DNA of 64,000 bases from NCBI GenBank assembly GCA_021396245.1, contig WNYE01000005.1, positions 496,001 through 560,000 on the forward strand, given 5' to 3'. Position numbers and translations under genes: made by a program. A model generated the notes under the pieces. The model did no database searches, was not told the DNA's origin, and saw only the letters and a list, made by a program, of their open reading frames with translations. The DNA is from Sporothrix humicola (Eukaryota > Ascomycota > Sordariomycetes > Ophiostomatales > Ophiostomataceae). Positions 34,801 to 46,980 of this stretch are shown one piece after another. The first letter of the stretch is position 1. Each line of letters begins with the position of its first letter.

Positions 34801-37800
34801 TTTCGGAGACCGTCAACCCTAGTCTGAACCTTACTTTCTGACACTCGTTTTGGACGATAAATTTTTGTTTATCTCCAACAAACCCATACTAAAAAACACC
34901 CATTTCCTTTGTCACCATTTCATTACCGGTTGCTTTGGTTTTTTTTCGGCGCGGGCGAAGGACAGACGGCGGTTACGTGGAACTTCCTTTTCCCTGCTGC
35001 TTTTCTCCTTTTTCTTATTCTCTCTCTTTTTGGATTGCTTCTTCATTTCCTTTGTCACATATTTCCTATCTCGCGATTTTTGCATTTTGAAGTCTTTTTC
35101 AGTTTTGCTCTCGGGTCGCTTTTTCTGCATCTCTTCATTCTGCTTTTCATTCTGCTTTTTCTTTTGCTTTTTCACTTTGCATCAAGCGGGCCTATACAAA
35201 TTTTGGATGGGTCGATGGTCACCTGGCAACTAATATAAGGGCAGGGTTGGGGGCAAACATTGGTTTATTTTTTACTTTTCTCGGCGATCGAGAAAATGGG
35301 AGGCTTAATGGTTTTTTTGGTATAAAGAAAAATACCATACAAAAATCATCTAGGCCTCGAACAAACTAATATCTGCTGCACGAAACTTTTTTTGTTGGCT
35401 GGTCCATATGGGAGGATTTCCTTATCTGTCTTTTTCTTTTTTTTTTTCTTCTCTTTTTTACACTCTTGTTTTATTAGCTATGGTTCTCTCATCCTCACCC
35501 ACAATGGGGATGAGGGTCAATCTCCTTTTATTTAATGCTGGACGTCGTGTTTCGTGGCTTCCTTTTTTACGAGGACCATTTCATAGCGACTGGGCCAACT
35601 TCCGTCCCTCCTTCACTTCTCTTCTCATTTCTTCTTCTCATACCCACTCTACTACTACTCTTTCTCTCTTCTTGTCCCATCATCATCATCTCTCCCTCCC
35701 GATACCTTGTTCGATATACAGATTGTTCTTCTTTTTATCTTTTTCTCGTTTTCTCGTTTCTTATATTTCCTTTGTCATTGCTGTCAAAGAGTCTTTTTTC
35801 GTTATTAGTTATGCAAAGTTTCGTCGTCTTTTTCCGCACACCGTTTTGATATTTGGATATTCTTGTGAACATGCCGCTGAAAGACGATAAGAAAAATGGT
35901 GAAAGATCAGATTGATAAAAAAGAAAGAAAAAGTGCGGCCAAGTAAAAAACAAAACAAAGAAGGAGGTTCTCCCAGTAGGCAGTACCAGCGAGTTTTTGC
36001 GTGTTTTGCAGTTCTGTTTTCCCCTCTTGACGTTGATTATTTCTTGTAATTACCTAGCATTTATTCGTTACGTTCTGTTACGTTTTCTAGCATCCATAGC
36101 AATGCCAACAAAAAGACAGCTTCTCTCCTCATACTGTGCCCATAAGGCTAGCTCTCTCATATTCGCCTCTGTGACCACGTTGTAATCAATAAAGGTTCTG
36201 CTTGTTCCGTGATGCAAGAGGCAAGATGCAATATTTTCGGAGAATATTTCGGCGTCTGGACCCTTCTGTAGCATAATTCATGGGTATCTCACGATCATAT
36301 GGTCCATTGATAACACCTGTTTCTTGGGAACGGAGGGTGTGAATGAATGTCAAAATAAGGTTCAAGGTACAAACATCTCGCCTGTTTCTTTTATAGTTCG
36401 TGAAGAGAATATGAGGCCAAGAGAAGGAGGCATCATAGCATCAACATTGTTTATCTGCCCATCACGATATCATCATGCTATGGCTGGGCTTCTTATGCGA
36501 TCATTACAAAGAAGGGTCTCTCGGAGACTTACCTGCCCTTTCTTGGCCTAAACCATTTCACTATTCTATAACGACACTCTTACTATTTCTGTCGCCTTGC
36601 CTCGCTTTCTTCCGTCCCAAAAGCAAAACCGATGATCGACACCCCGGGTAAAGTAGACGGCCATGCAGCACCGAGAGCCGCCTTTATCTGGCAACAAGAC
36701 GGAACAATACGAAGGGAGTAGGTGATGGGGAACATTCTATTGTCAAAATACCTTGGCAAAAAAAAAAAAAACACACAATCAAAGCCCATCCCAATCTCTA
36801 GCCCGCTTCACAAGATCCGAATCGCAATTACAGCCAGGAACGCACCAATATACTGCTCTCGACTAAATAGAGTGCAATTAAAAACCTGCGAATCTCGCAC
36901 GGCCATTGATTTTCTCGAAATGTAGCACACACCGCAATCTGCACTGTTAATCATTGCCCACTCTCCTGGCTTCATTGCTGGTTCGCCTGAAAGAGTGTGC
37001 TGTGCCTGTATGCACCAGAGGAGACACACTGCTGGGACCAACAGACGTTCGGCTCCTTCCGCTTACACAGCTGCTTTTTTCTGTTTACTGTGCCCCTTTT
37101 TGACTACTAAAGGAAAAAAAAGTCTGATTCAGACGACCTGCTCTTGTCGAGTGGTTTTTTGCAGCATTCTTCTCTGAGATCGACGCAATCGGCAGGGCAC
37201 ACTTTAAAAAGGGCCTTGAGAGGTCAGAGAGAAGTAAACGGAACGAATTGAGTGGAGCGACGGCCATGAAAACCAAGCACAAAATAAATTGGTCCGACTC
37301 TCTTGGTACAACAGCAAGGCTCGATATTGTATTCCCACTATTTCTGTCCCCTCCTATTTCCTTCGATACCATGAAAGATATCGATTTATTTGCTGCAATA
37401 GAACGTTCATGCACCCATCGGCGGGTACCCGTCTTGTCTTCCGCTCTCTCATTTCTTTCTTCTAGTACATCGTACACCATTTTTGACTTTTGGTTCTCTT
37501 TTATTTTCTCTCTAACAGCATTTCTCGTATTCCTAGCCGCACTGCTCACATCATGTTCTCTCTCGGCTTCATCCCCGCTGTTCTCAGACAGCGCACACTC
37601 CATTCTCTCCACTGTAGAGAGTCCGAGACTTGCTTCGAGACCTTTTTCTAGTTTTGGCTGCTATTTTTGGTGGTCTTCAGCAGTTCCGCTTGTCCTGATG
37701 TCTCGTTCTCTTTCCTGTTTCGGGCGGTTGGAAGGCATCGCTGTTTCACTGGGCAGGACCTTTTACCTCACCCAGTGCTCTTTCCTAAAATGATTCTTGC

Positions 37801-39727
37801 CAGTGTCGGTGAGCTTTTCTGCTTCTGAATACACGCCTCCCAAATAGGAAAGAACGACGCGGTGAGGCTCACATGGAAGGCGTACGTGATGGGAAAGAGC
37901 CACCAGCGCCAGGTCGTTCCTTCCCTTTTTTTGGCCATTGATCTCTCCTGTCACAATTTGAATTTTCTTCAGATGCCCTCCCTTTTCACTGCCTCATTTC
38001 TCCATCACCAACTTATCGCCACTCCCTTCGTCTGCCGCCTCTTTACCTCTCCACCATACCACACCCCATTCCACCTAAATCGGATCCCCTCGACATCTTC
38101 CGTGCCTTTTCTGCTGGCCCAGAGGCTCCGCTTTTGTCCGTCGCAAACTCTTTTTGATCCAGGTTACGTCCAGGTGCATCATTGCAAATCCGTGCATTGC
38201 CTCTATTTTTTGTCTTTATGCGACTCTTGCACCCAATTTGAGCCCGGAACACAATGTATTCGATCGCGTGCCAATCTGACTCTATCTCCGCGATCTTGGC
38301 TCCATGGCAGCCTTGGGTACTCAAAGAGGGCTCAGAGGCGAAGGTCTCAATGCCATCCTTCGCCGTCGACCATGTGTCTTTGCCTCTCTGTTCTCAGTCT
38401 TCACAGCGTGTATTTTCTATTCTGCCCCGTGGACACGGTTAGCTGACAACAGAGCGTTGACCCAGACAGGAACCTGCAGCTCCTCGTTTTTCTTTGGACG
38501 AAAACCCTTGTACAAATCGACAACTCACGACCACCGTTTGCCGAATATCAACTATCGTATTTCTGGACCTTGCCCTTGCTCTCCGACACACTTTGTACGA
38601 CCAATCTGCATACTCCACGAACCAAACAGCAAAAGGAAGAGGCCATCAGACGGAGCCACGCAGCACAAAATTACAAAAGGATTACAAAAGGAGAGGATTG
38701 AAAGCATAAATAAAATAGACAAATAATAGCAGCTGAAGAGAAACGAACAAACGCCACCGCCCGCACCCCCCCTCGGCCTGTGGCCAGCCGTTTTTCATCA
38801 CGCCCCTCTCTCTCCCACCTTGTCACTACTGGTGTCAACAGTCAACAGTCTTTCACAAGCACAGGCCAGACTTTTCTTGTCTGTTTCGCGTTCACATATT
38901 CTTTTGTGTCTTGTCATAATATTGTTCCTTTTGCTTTTTTCTTACACGCTTCATCCACTGCGGCGCAGTCGTTGCTTTCTTCACATTTCTTTTTGTCATT
39001 CCATCTCGGAAGCGGAACCCCTTTGAGGACCCTCACCTTTCTTGTCTTTCACTTCTGTCACCATCTATCATTCCCTTGTCCTTCCTTCTCTTCTCTTCTT
39101 CTCCACTCCTTCTTTCCCTTTTCTTTTTTCTTTCTTTCATTTCCTTGGATCTCTTCATCGTCACTCAAGATCGCCCTCCTTATCTTTTATTCTCGTGCGC
39201 CCTGAAGACACTCGGCCAGCGCCATTTTTTCAAGAACAAAGTACATCCTGGCCAGACTTTTGTTTACAGCTTGGCCATTCACTCGTTGTCTCATCACATC
39301 CCACACGCTCGCTTAATTTTTGAAAATTCTTACCTTGTTTCCGCTGCTTAATTGCCATCAACCCAGTGTCAAGAGTTATTCATTAACTTCCACTTCCCTT
39401 GACGACATCTATCGATCGGAATCTGGTACCAGCAACCATTGCCTATCCCACGCCTTCAACCCTTACCTCGTGGCACCTCGACCTCGTATACGGAGGACAC
39501 AAACGACGATTGTCTCACAGCATTTTTTGTGCTCTGCTTCTGACGCGCTCGTGGCCTTTTTCGAACTCCCAGTTCGGCTTCCAGGACATTCGCCAAGCCA
39601 CTTCCTCCTGCCCGTCATCGATACACGAACGGTCAATATCTAGCGGCGAGATCACGAATTCGCACGAAAGACGAAAATCACAATAGTACAGTAGCTCTAT
39701 GAGAGTACTCTTTTTCTCACAGGAACA
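34801..39727. other. 4.9 kb intergenic region before the GH16 gene
   Basis: No coding signal. The first part (34801-35950) is T-rich on the + strand and includes the 3' UTR of the C2H2 gene. From about 38850 to 39200 the + strand is strongly pyrimidine-rich, in keeping with the promoter and leader of the GH16 gene. Open frames up to 194 codons have low-complexity or random-looking composition. Confidence 0.5.
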
Positions 39728-40960
39728 ATGACCACTCGTCCAAGATTTGCCTCTCCGGCACCTACCTTCCCCAGGAGCGTTTGGTCCTTTTCTCTCGCCA
39801 TTGGCACCATCCTGCTCCTAGGATTCGCTCGTCCCACGGCAGCAGACTGCGAGTGTGGGTATGCCACGGTAATCGACGGTGATGTGCGGGCATTTACCGA
39901 CCTGATCGAGACCGACTTTGCCCACCTCGACAACATTGCGACAAACACCGACTGGGTGCGCCAGGCGTTCAATGTGACCAGCGAAAAGGACCGCGGCGAC
40001 TATGGCGAGATGTACGCCATCGAAAACATGCGCACGCAGCCGGATCCCAACAGCCACGTGGAGGACGGCCAGGCACAAGATGGACAACCTGCGGGTTTGG
40101 GGCTGACTGTCAAGTCCAGTCTGATTGCCGGCATGGTGCCCGTGTCGGAGATCGACTCGAACCGGACAGATATTTTGTACGGCAGCTTCCGGGCGGGAAT
40201 GAAACTGACCAATGTGTCCGGCACATGCTCTGCATTCTTCTGGGTAAGTTGCGGTAGGCTGTTCGGTGAAAATGTGCGAGTGGATTGCTAACTCACCCTC
40301 CAGTACTTTAACGACACACAAGAGATCGACATGGAGTTTCTGTCCAAGGAGTACAACTCGACCAACGGCACCTACCCCGTCAACCTTGTCCTGCAGTCCC
40401 GCGAGGCAGCCGAGGACGGCTTTGATGCCTCGGGCACACCGACCTTTATCAAAGCCAACCTTCCGTTCGATCCTACCGCAGACTTCCACGAGTACCGCAT
40501 CGATTTCCTGCCTGGCAGCGTCTACTTTTACGCCGACAGCGAGCTTCTCGCCGAGATGGATAGCGACGTAGTGCCGACACATGCTGGCCACTTGGTTCTG
40601 CAGCAGTGGAGCAACGGCAACCCGCTGTGGTCGGGCGGACCGCCCTCGGAGGATGCTGTGACGACCGTGTCGTACGTCAAGGCCTACTTTAACTCCTCGT
40701 CGCCGCAACGGCAAAACGACTGGGCGCTCAGATGCCATGATCCGAGTGCGCCGGGTGCCGTGTGCTCGATCCCGGACACGACAGCCAAAAACACGACTCC
40801 CTCGGGGTGGTTCTTTACGTACCAGAACAACATGACCAACAACCAGACCGTGTCTGGCCAAGACAATGGCGGTAGCAGGACGCTCTCTGCGGCGACAGCT
40901 CTTTGGCCCATGTTTGCAATTGTCTTTGCAGTTGTCGGTTGGGAACTGAATATCTGGTGA
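39728..40960 (+). CDS. Secreted GH16 family glycoside hydrolase, probably GPI- or membrane-anchored
   Basis: Exons 39728-40243 and 40304-40960 (60-bp intron between W172 and Y173) give 390 residues. A signal peptide is likely: basic N-terminus, hydrophobic SFSLAIGTILLLGF at about 20-33 and cleavage near A39 before DCECG. The GH16 signature EIDMEF is at residues 179-184, giving E179 as likely nucleophile and E183 as acid/base with D181 between; HEYRIDFLPGSVYFYADSELL follows as in family beta-sandwich folds. There are many N-glycosylation sequons. The last 22 residues are hydrophobic (ALWPMFAIVFAVVG), preceded by a DNGGS segment suited to GPI attachment. The likely role is hydrolysis or remodelling of wall beta-1,3(4)-glucan outside the cell. 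The exact substrate cannot be told; CRH-type chitin-glucan transfer is less likely, since the motif differs from the CRH type (DEIDIEWLG). Confidence 0.9.
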
Positions 40961-43900
40961 TCGGGAGGGTCATGAGATATGGATAGGGAAGAAGTGCTTA
41001 AGGGTGTGAGGGTGAAGGGGTATCCATCGGAGTGGTATGAGGGAATATTCCCCTGGTCACTCCTTGGTCCTTTTGCTTTGGCCGATACGCGTAAAAACCC
41101 AGGTTGGAAAAAGCCAGGCGTCATTTTTGTTTTGTGTGTTCTGTTTTCTGTTTTCAACGTTCCGTTTCTCTTGACTTTTTTTTTTTTCTTTCTTTCCGTT
41201 TCAATCTTGGGTCTTGGTATTCGGATAATCTGGCAAGAGATGGGTTTCATTTTTGCCTTGGCTGCGGCTGTATTTACTTGGCTATTTTTCGTCTCTCTTT
41301 TGATTTTGTCTTGAGGGCTTTGTGACGTTTGTCAGAGAGCGTTCTCTTTCTTGTCTTCTCTTTGCTTGCTACGGCCGCTTTCTGTCCATATATTTTAATA
41401 TTTATTCTTTCTCAGCACCAGACAAGACTGATACTGACCACGACAGAGGGTGTAAGTCCTTGCTCCCGGGCATTATTTCCGCACGATATAGCACATATCG
41501 AAGACACACACAAAAGGGTGAGCTGTCTAGACCGGATCTGCAACTATCTCGATACCCTGGCCCTGCCGCAGAAAGGGACAAAAAAGAAGACAAAGCTCAA
41601 GACGCATGCAACGTTCCGCGAGAATGACGATTGGCACGCTGAGATACAACGAAGAAGGCGCTTGCGGGCAGAGCCACTGGAAAGGGCGGCAACTTATCGA
41701 GTTATCGAGTCATTGAATTATCGGGCTCTTAGGCCGCCGAGTCACAAGATCGCAAGATTGCGCACAAGGCGCATGTCTCTCCGCGATGTCTTGTCACCGA
41801 CATTTGTGCCGTGTGCCTCTGTGTCTTGGCCTTGTTTTTCCTTCTCTCTCCAAGTCTTGTCTTCACGACCACCGTTTTTCCTCTTTTTGTTTTTCTTTTT
41901 CTTCTTCTTGCTCGGCTGCCACGCGTCGGAGCTTTTCCCGAATGTCGACAAGGCTGCTTGGCTATTTCGCCGCGTCTCCTGTCCCCCGCTGCCGCACGCT
42001 GATCGCCGTGCGTGCAGTGAGGAGAATACCTATCAGAGTAAGGGGATTAGGTGACGAGACGACTGACAAGAGGAAAAAGGCCCAAGTCGCGAACAGACAT
42101 GTTCGCACAGGCTGGCGTAATGTTCGCCGAGCCTCGCTGTCAAAAAGACACTTCAAAAAGACACATCTCGTCTGTTCTTTTGCTCTTCCTCCACTACATA
42201 TACGTCCTACACCCCTGCATGTCAAGCTTTCCCATGCTTCCCATGCTTCCCATGTCGCCTTTGTCGTCTCCGTCGTCTCGGTGCAAAACGAACAGATCGG
42301 ACCATCGTGCTAGTGCGACTCAAAACTCTACCCCCTGAATCCCCCCCGTTGTGTTCTGCGTTTCCTTTTCAAAATTTCCTTATTCAGTACTCCGTACACA
42401 TTCACATTCACATTTCATTAATCGCAAGTGCTCTTGCCTGCATGCATCTACACATCCACGGCCCGATTGCATTTCTGTGCGGTGGCTTGGTGAGGGGCTC
42501 TTCTTGATTCCTTTTTTATGTCTTTGGGCATGTGGTCGAAGCATGTGGCGGCTCGTGGGAAATGCAAGACAAAATGACGAAATGAATCTCACAAAAAAAG
42601 ACACACGGCCGCCACAGCTTATGGCGCGTGCACGATTCGAACCTGGTTCACTCTCCATCACTTTCAGCTATTTTCGACGTGTGCGCAAGGTACAAAATGC
42701 GGTTCGGGGAAGGTGGTGGCCTCACGTTGCATTCGACCAAATTTATGGCTGTACTTTTCGAGATTCTATGCAACACTCTCTCCAGACATCGACAGCTGGT
42801 GATGAGCTGCAAGGTTCAGGAGGAATATCAGGAAGACGACGAACCCAAGAACAGAAAAAAAGCACTGGGAGGATGAGCATCACGAACATCATTTGACGGC
42901 GTTGTGCCAATCACGGGCCGCTGGCGAAGCATGTTTATGGCTCTGGGTCACACTGACAGACGAAGGAACAAAAGAACAAATAAGAAGGAATGAAAAGAGG
43001 AAAATGAGGAAAATGAGAGCCCTCGAAAGCACCCAGAAGACACCATGTGCTCCAAACCCCGGCTCTCTTCACAAAACCCCAGTCTCCTCCCCCGGCCGTG
43101 TCCATCGCGCGTTCGTCTCATCTCGCGGCTTAAAAGTCACTTAAAAGACATGCCCATGTTGTGACCACGCTGGTGATTTTCTCATTTTTCTCCGCTAGGC
43201 GCATCGATCGTCTCTTCGGCGTATCTTTTTAGGCGCTCGGTCTCTTTCTGTGTGGGGTAGGGTATCTTGCAAAACCGCGAGATCGTCATAGGCCACAATC
43301 GGACCCCTAATTTGGCTAGGTTTGTTGCGTTATGGTTTTGAGTTCTCCTCTCTCTCTGTCTCTCTCTTCTTTCTTTTTCCTCTTTGAAATTAACGTTTTG
43401 GCCGTCCCTGGATCCTTCATCCTCCTCGAAGCAACGGTGCCTCTCGATGACACGCTTTCAAGACGACGTTGTTCTTTTGAGTCCTTGTTAGTTTTCGGGT
43501 CCCTGACAGTACTTTGTTTAACCAGGGGCACAAACAGACACAGCCACGCACGTGTTTGCAAAAGATGAGCAGAATAAACCCTCGTGGGTTCAACGGAAAT
43601 AGCAGCATTTCAGGGTCCCTGGTTGAATGACCAGATTTCCTCAATCCAGGCGCTGAACAATCTCCAGCGGACGCTTTCCCTCTGAGCCTCTGTATTAACT
43701 GTGGCGCGATACTACAATAAATTGCAGGGCACGGCTACTCTATCCATCCGGCTGGTCGCGGTTTCCCTTGCAGATCGGCCTGCATTTCGGGCCCCATCTT
43801 CTACTTTCCTATTTGGGAAGTGTTAATGGACTGGCGCCAATCTCTTTACACCAACATCGCAGCTTCCAATTTCCGTTGTTTTCTTTGCATCCAACGACAC

Positions 43901-46900
43901 CTCTTTCCTTATTTCAAATTTCAAGAATAAGTAATCCCAAAAGAGGAAGCCGCCGCCGCTGTTACGTGCTCTTGCAGTCTGCAATCTACACACTAAAAGC
44001 TCAAAAGATGGCCCCTGCACCTTCCACTCCCGGTCTTCGGAATGTACATCTCGCGGTCGTGCCTTCCTCCGGTCTGAGACTCCGCATTCCAACGGCGGTC
44101 TGGGATGGCGACCCTCTTTTCTGGCTTTTTGGGGGCTTTCGCTTCTTTGCCTGCATCGAGGAAAACTTACATCGTGGAATCTGTGCTTTCGCTCTCTTGG
44201 CCATATGCTTTTTCGCCCCCCTCTCCCAACCGGCTCTTACTTTCTAGTGTACCTCTGCCTTATCATCTCACCTTTCTCGTATTCAATTGCCGTGAAATCT
44301 CACCCCCACGGCGGGTAGCAAGCAGGATGACAGGCACCAGATCGAGGATCGAGGCTAAAGTCAAAACAGTCAAAATATATCAACAGATTCAAATCCAACA
44401 AAGCCACCAAAGTCTTTCGCGATATCGCCCGTACGCCACAATCCTATATTTTAGATGCGGCACTGTCCCGCACCAACAAGCTCAGGATCACCAACGCCGG
44501 GGTCCCGCGGAATATAGGATAAGTACAAGAGATGCAAAACAAAACAAAACAATGGCAAAACCCGACGCGCAAGCCCTGTAAGAGTCCGAGAAGGGCGCTT
44601 CCTGTCCTTTTGCTTTCGATTGTTCACCGCAAGGGACACCACAAAGAAGGATGATCCTCTCGGAGCCGCCCCGGGGTCTTCATTCGAGAGGCAGAAAAAG
44701 TCTTTTGCCTGCCTTTTGCCTGTCTTGATACCCATCCCGGCATCCTAACGCTCATCCTGATGCTCCACTCGCTCCCATCCTTCTTATGATCCTCGTTCAT
44801 CTCGGCCGTTCCTTACTCTTTTCTGTTTCCTTTTTGACTTTCATGTCTCTTTATTCTACAATGCCTGCAGGGTAGCTCGGTCTCTGGCCACTCTCGGTCT
44901 TTCTTTTTCTTTCCTTTCTTTTGACTTTCTGATCTATCGTCTCGTCTACCCCCCCTTTCACCGTCACATCCCCCCGTCCTTCCCGTCCCCCCTGCCACTT
45001 CCTTCATCCTTTCTTTTCTTCTTTTGTGTCTTTGTCTTCCTCGTTGCTTCTTTGATAGGCATTTAGGCCTTCTGGCGTTCTGGTGTTCTCACCATCATTG
45101 TCTCTACTGAGCTGATCCATCCCACGTTGTCTTCGCCTATCAACCTCTTGTCCAGGTTCCTCTTTCCACACGTTTTTGTTTCCCCTCTCCTAAAAGGGTG
45201 TGGGGAAACGCTCTCAAGGATGTCTCATTTGCCTCGTTTTGCCTCCACTCGTCTCATCTGATCTCCTATCACTTCTTGAGCTCCACGTTATCCTCTTCTT
45301 TTCTTTTTCTTCCCTGGACGTCTCCTAGCCCCGGGTTTCTCCTTGTGGGCCCCGTGCAGGACATGTACTTTCTTTCTTGTCGAGATGTTACTTTCTCTCC
45401 TGGACCGGCGCTTCTTTTATGAAAGCTACCTGTCCATGTCCACCTCGGAGGGTAGAGCTCTTCAAAAAATGTGGCCCCTCTCCGCTGCCTGTTCGGGCAG
45501 GACGAGTGTCCCTGGTCAGGTGTACTTTCACCATCATCATATTTTGCATGTGCCGGGGGGTGAGATAGAAGGGGAAAGAGAGAATGAAAAAGGAGTGCGG
45601 TAATACCGGCTCGGAGTCAAGACAGAATAGACAGTGCTCCAACAGATACTCCCACGCCGTGGAGGATGACCTTACGTCCTGATGTCCTGATAATTTCCTA
45701 TATAATAAACGCCTTCCGCCGCCTCCATCAAGCATCGACAGACAGTATTTCAACCACATCTCGTTACAAGTGTGACGACAGACTGCATCATCTTCACCGG
45801 CTTCCTCTTCTTGCTTCCTGTCACTTCAAGACATCCTTTTCTTGACATATTTTCTTTTTAATTCCCCTTTCCTTCCAACGTCATCAAGTGACGTACGCCC
45901 GAATCTCTTCAGCCTCCCCATCAAACGAACCTCGTATAGCTTTGAGGGCCTGATCAACGCTGTCTCTCTTAAACACCTGGACGTGGATCTCCCGTTCTGC
46001 CATTCATTGCTACCTTTGACATCATTGTCCCTCATTGACTTGTTCTTTTGCTTCTTATTTTCTTTTTTTTGCCCTATTTTTATCTTGACATCTTGACATC
46101 GGCTCCGAATCGAGCAGAGATAGTCCCGGCCCGCCCAATTTCTGCATTCCTGAGACACACTGCACCTGCTTTCTGTCTTTTCCTGTCTATTTTCAGCCCA
46201 TTTTCTGCACAAGGCTCTCTCTCCCCCGCCACACGCACGTTTTTATGCCAGCTTGCTCGAACCACTCGATTGCCATCTTTTTTAATTGACGGCGCTAGAA
46301 GCATTCCAGACCGTCGCCAGAAAGACATTTTGCTACCAGTTTGTGAACTTGTGCCTGGCATTCTGTCTCAGTCACATTCCAGCAACACTGCATTCCAACG
46401 TCCCAGCATCCCGCAAGAGGAACATATTGCGTCGATACCACGCAAATCGTGCATATCCCGCCCTTCCAACAGGCTGACACCCGAGACATTCCTGCGGATT
46501 CACACGGATTCCCACGGCCTAGACCCGCCAAAGACCCTTTTTTTTGTCCAAACCGCATACCAGACAGCCGCAAGATCGCACGCCAGTCCCATACCGACCG
46601 GCCTGTCACTCTTTTTGCGTTCTTTTTAACAATTTTCAGCCAAGAAAGAGCAGCAGCCAAGACGCACGCAAGCCTCAAATTGATTTTATCTGTGGCTGGA
46701 AGCATTGAGCGCAAAGGCGAAGGAGGCAAACCACCGCTTCTGCACAAGCCGATCACCTTTCACGACAAGTCAATTCGAAAGATAAAAAGGCCGTCACCTT
46801 TCATCTTTCCAGAGATTTTGTTTTCCTTCTTTTTTGTCTTCATCCAACTTTTCTCTCATCCTCTTTCAGTGTTGCCGCCTCTTTAGACGACATTGAAAGC

Positions 46901-46980
46901 CGAGAGATTGTTTTTCATCCAACCAACTTACACCACTTTATTTACATTTACGCCAGCCCCACCCACCCACACCAATCACA
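40961..46980. other. 6.0 kb intergenic region before the GH64 gene
   Basis: No gene was recognised. The start (41100-41330) is T-rich and probably holds the GH16 3' UTR. Pyrimidine-rich + strand tracts occur at about 41790-41900, 44780-45350 and 45780-46100, consistent with the promoter and leader of the GH64 gene or with separate non-coding transcripts. An 80-codon open frame with a good start context at 44008-44247 (MAPAPSTPGLRN...) is the only small ORF worth noting and has no supporting motif. Confidence 0.5.

Noticed and set aside
42610..42665. tRNA-like T-loop (GGTTCGAATC on the - strand)
   Set aside because: The T-arm stem has mismatches and no matching D-arm, anticodon arm or acceptor stem could be laid out around it. 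It also sits in an ordinary non-coding stretch.
44008..44247. 80-codon ORF with good start context
   Set aside because: No motif, no codon-bias difference and no sign of a transcript unit; left as a remark in the intergenic entry.
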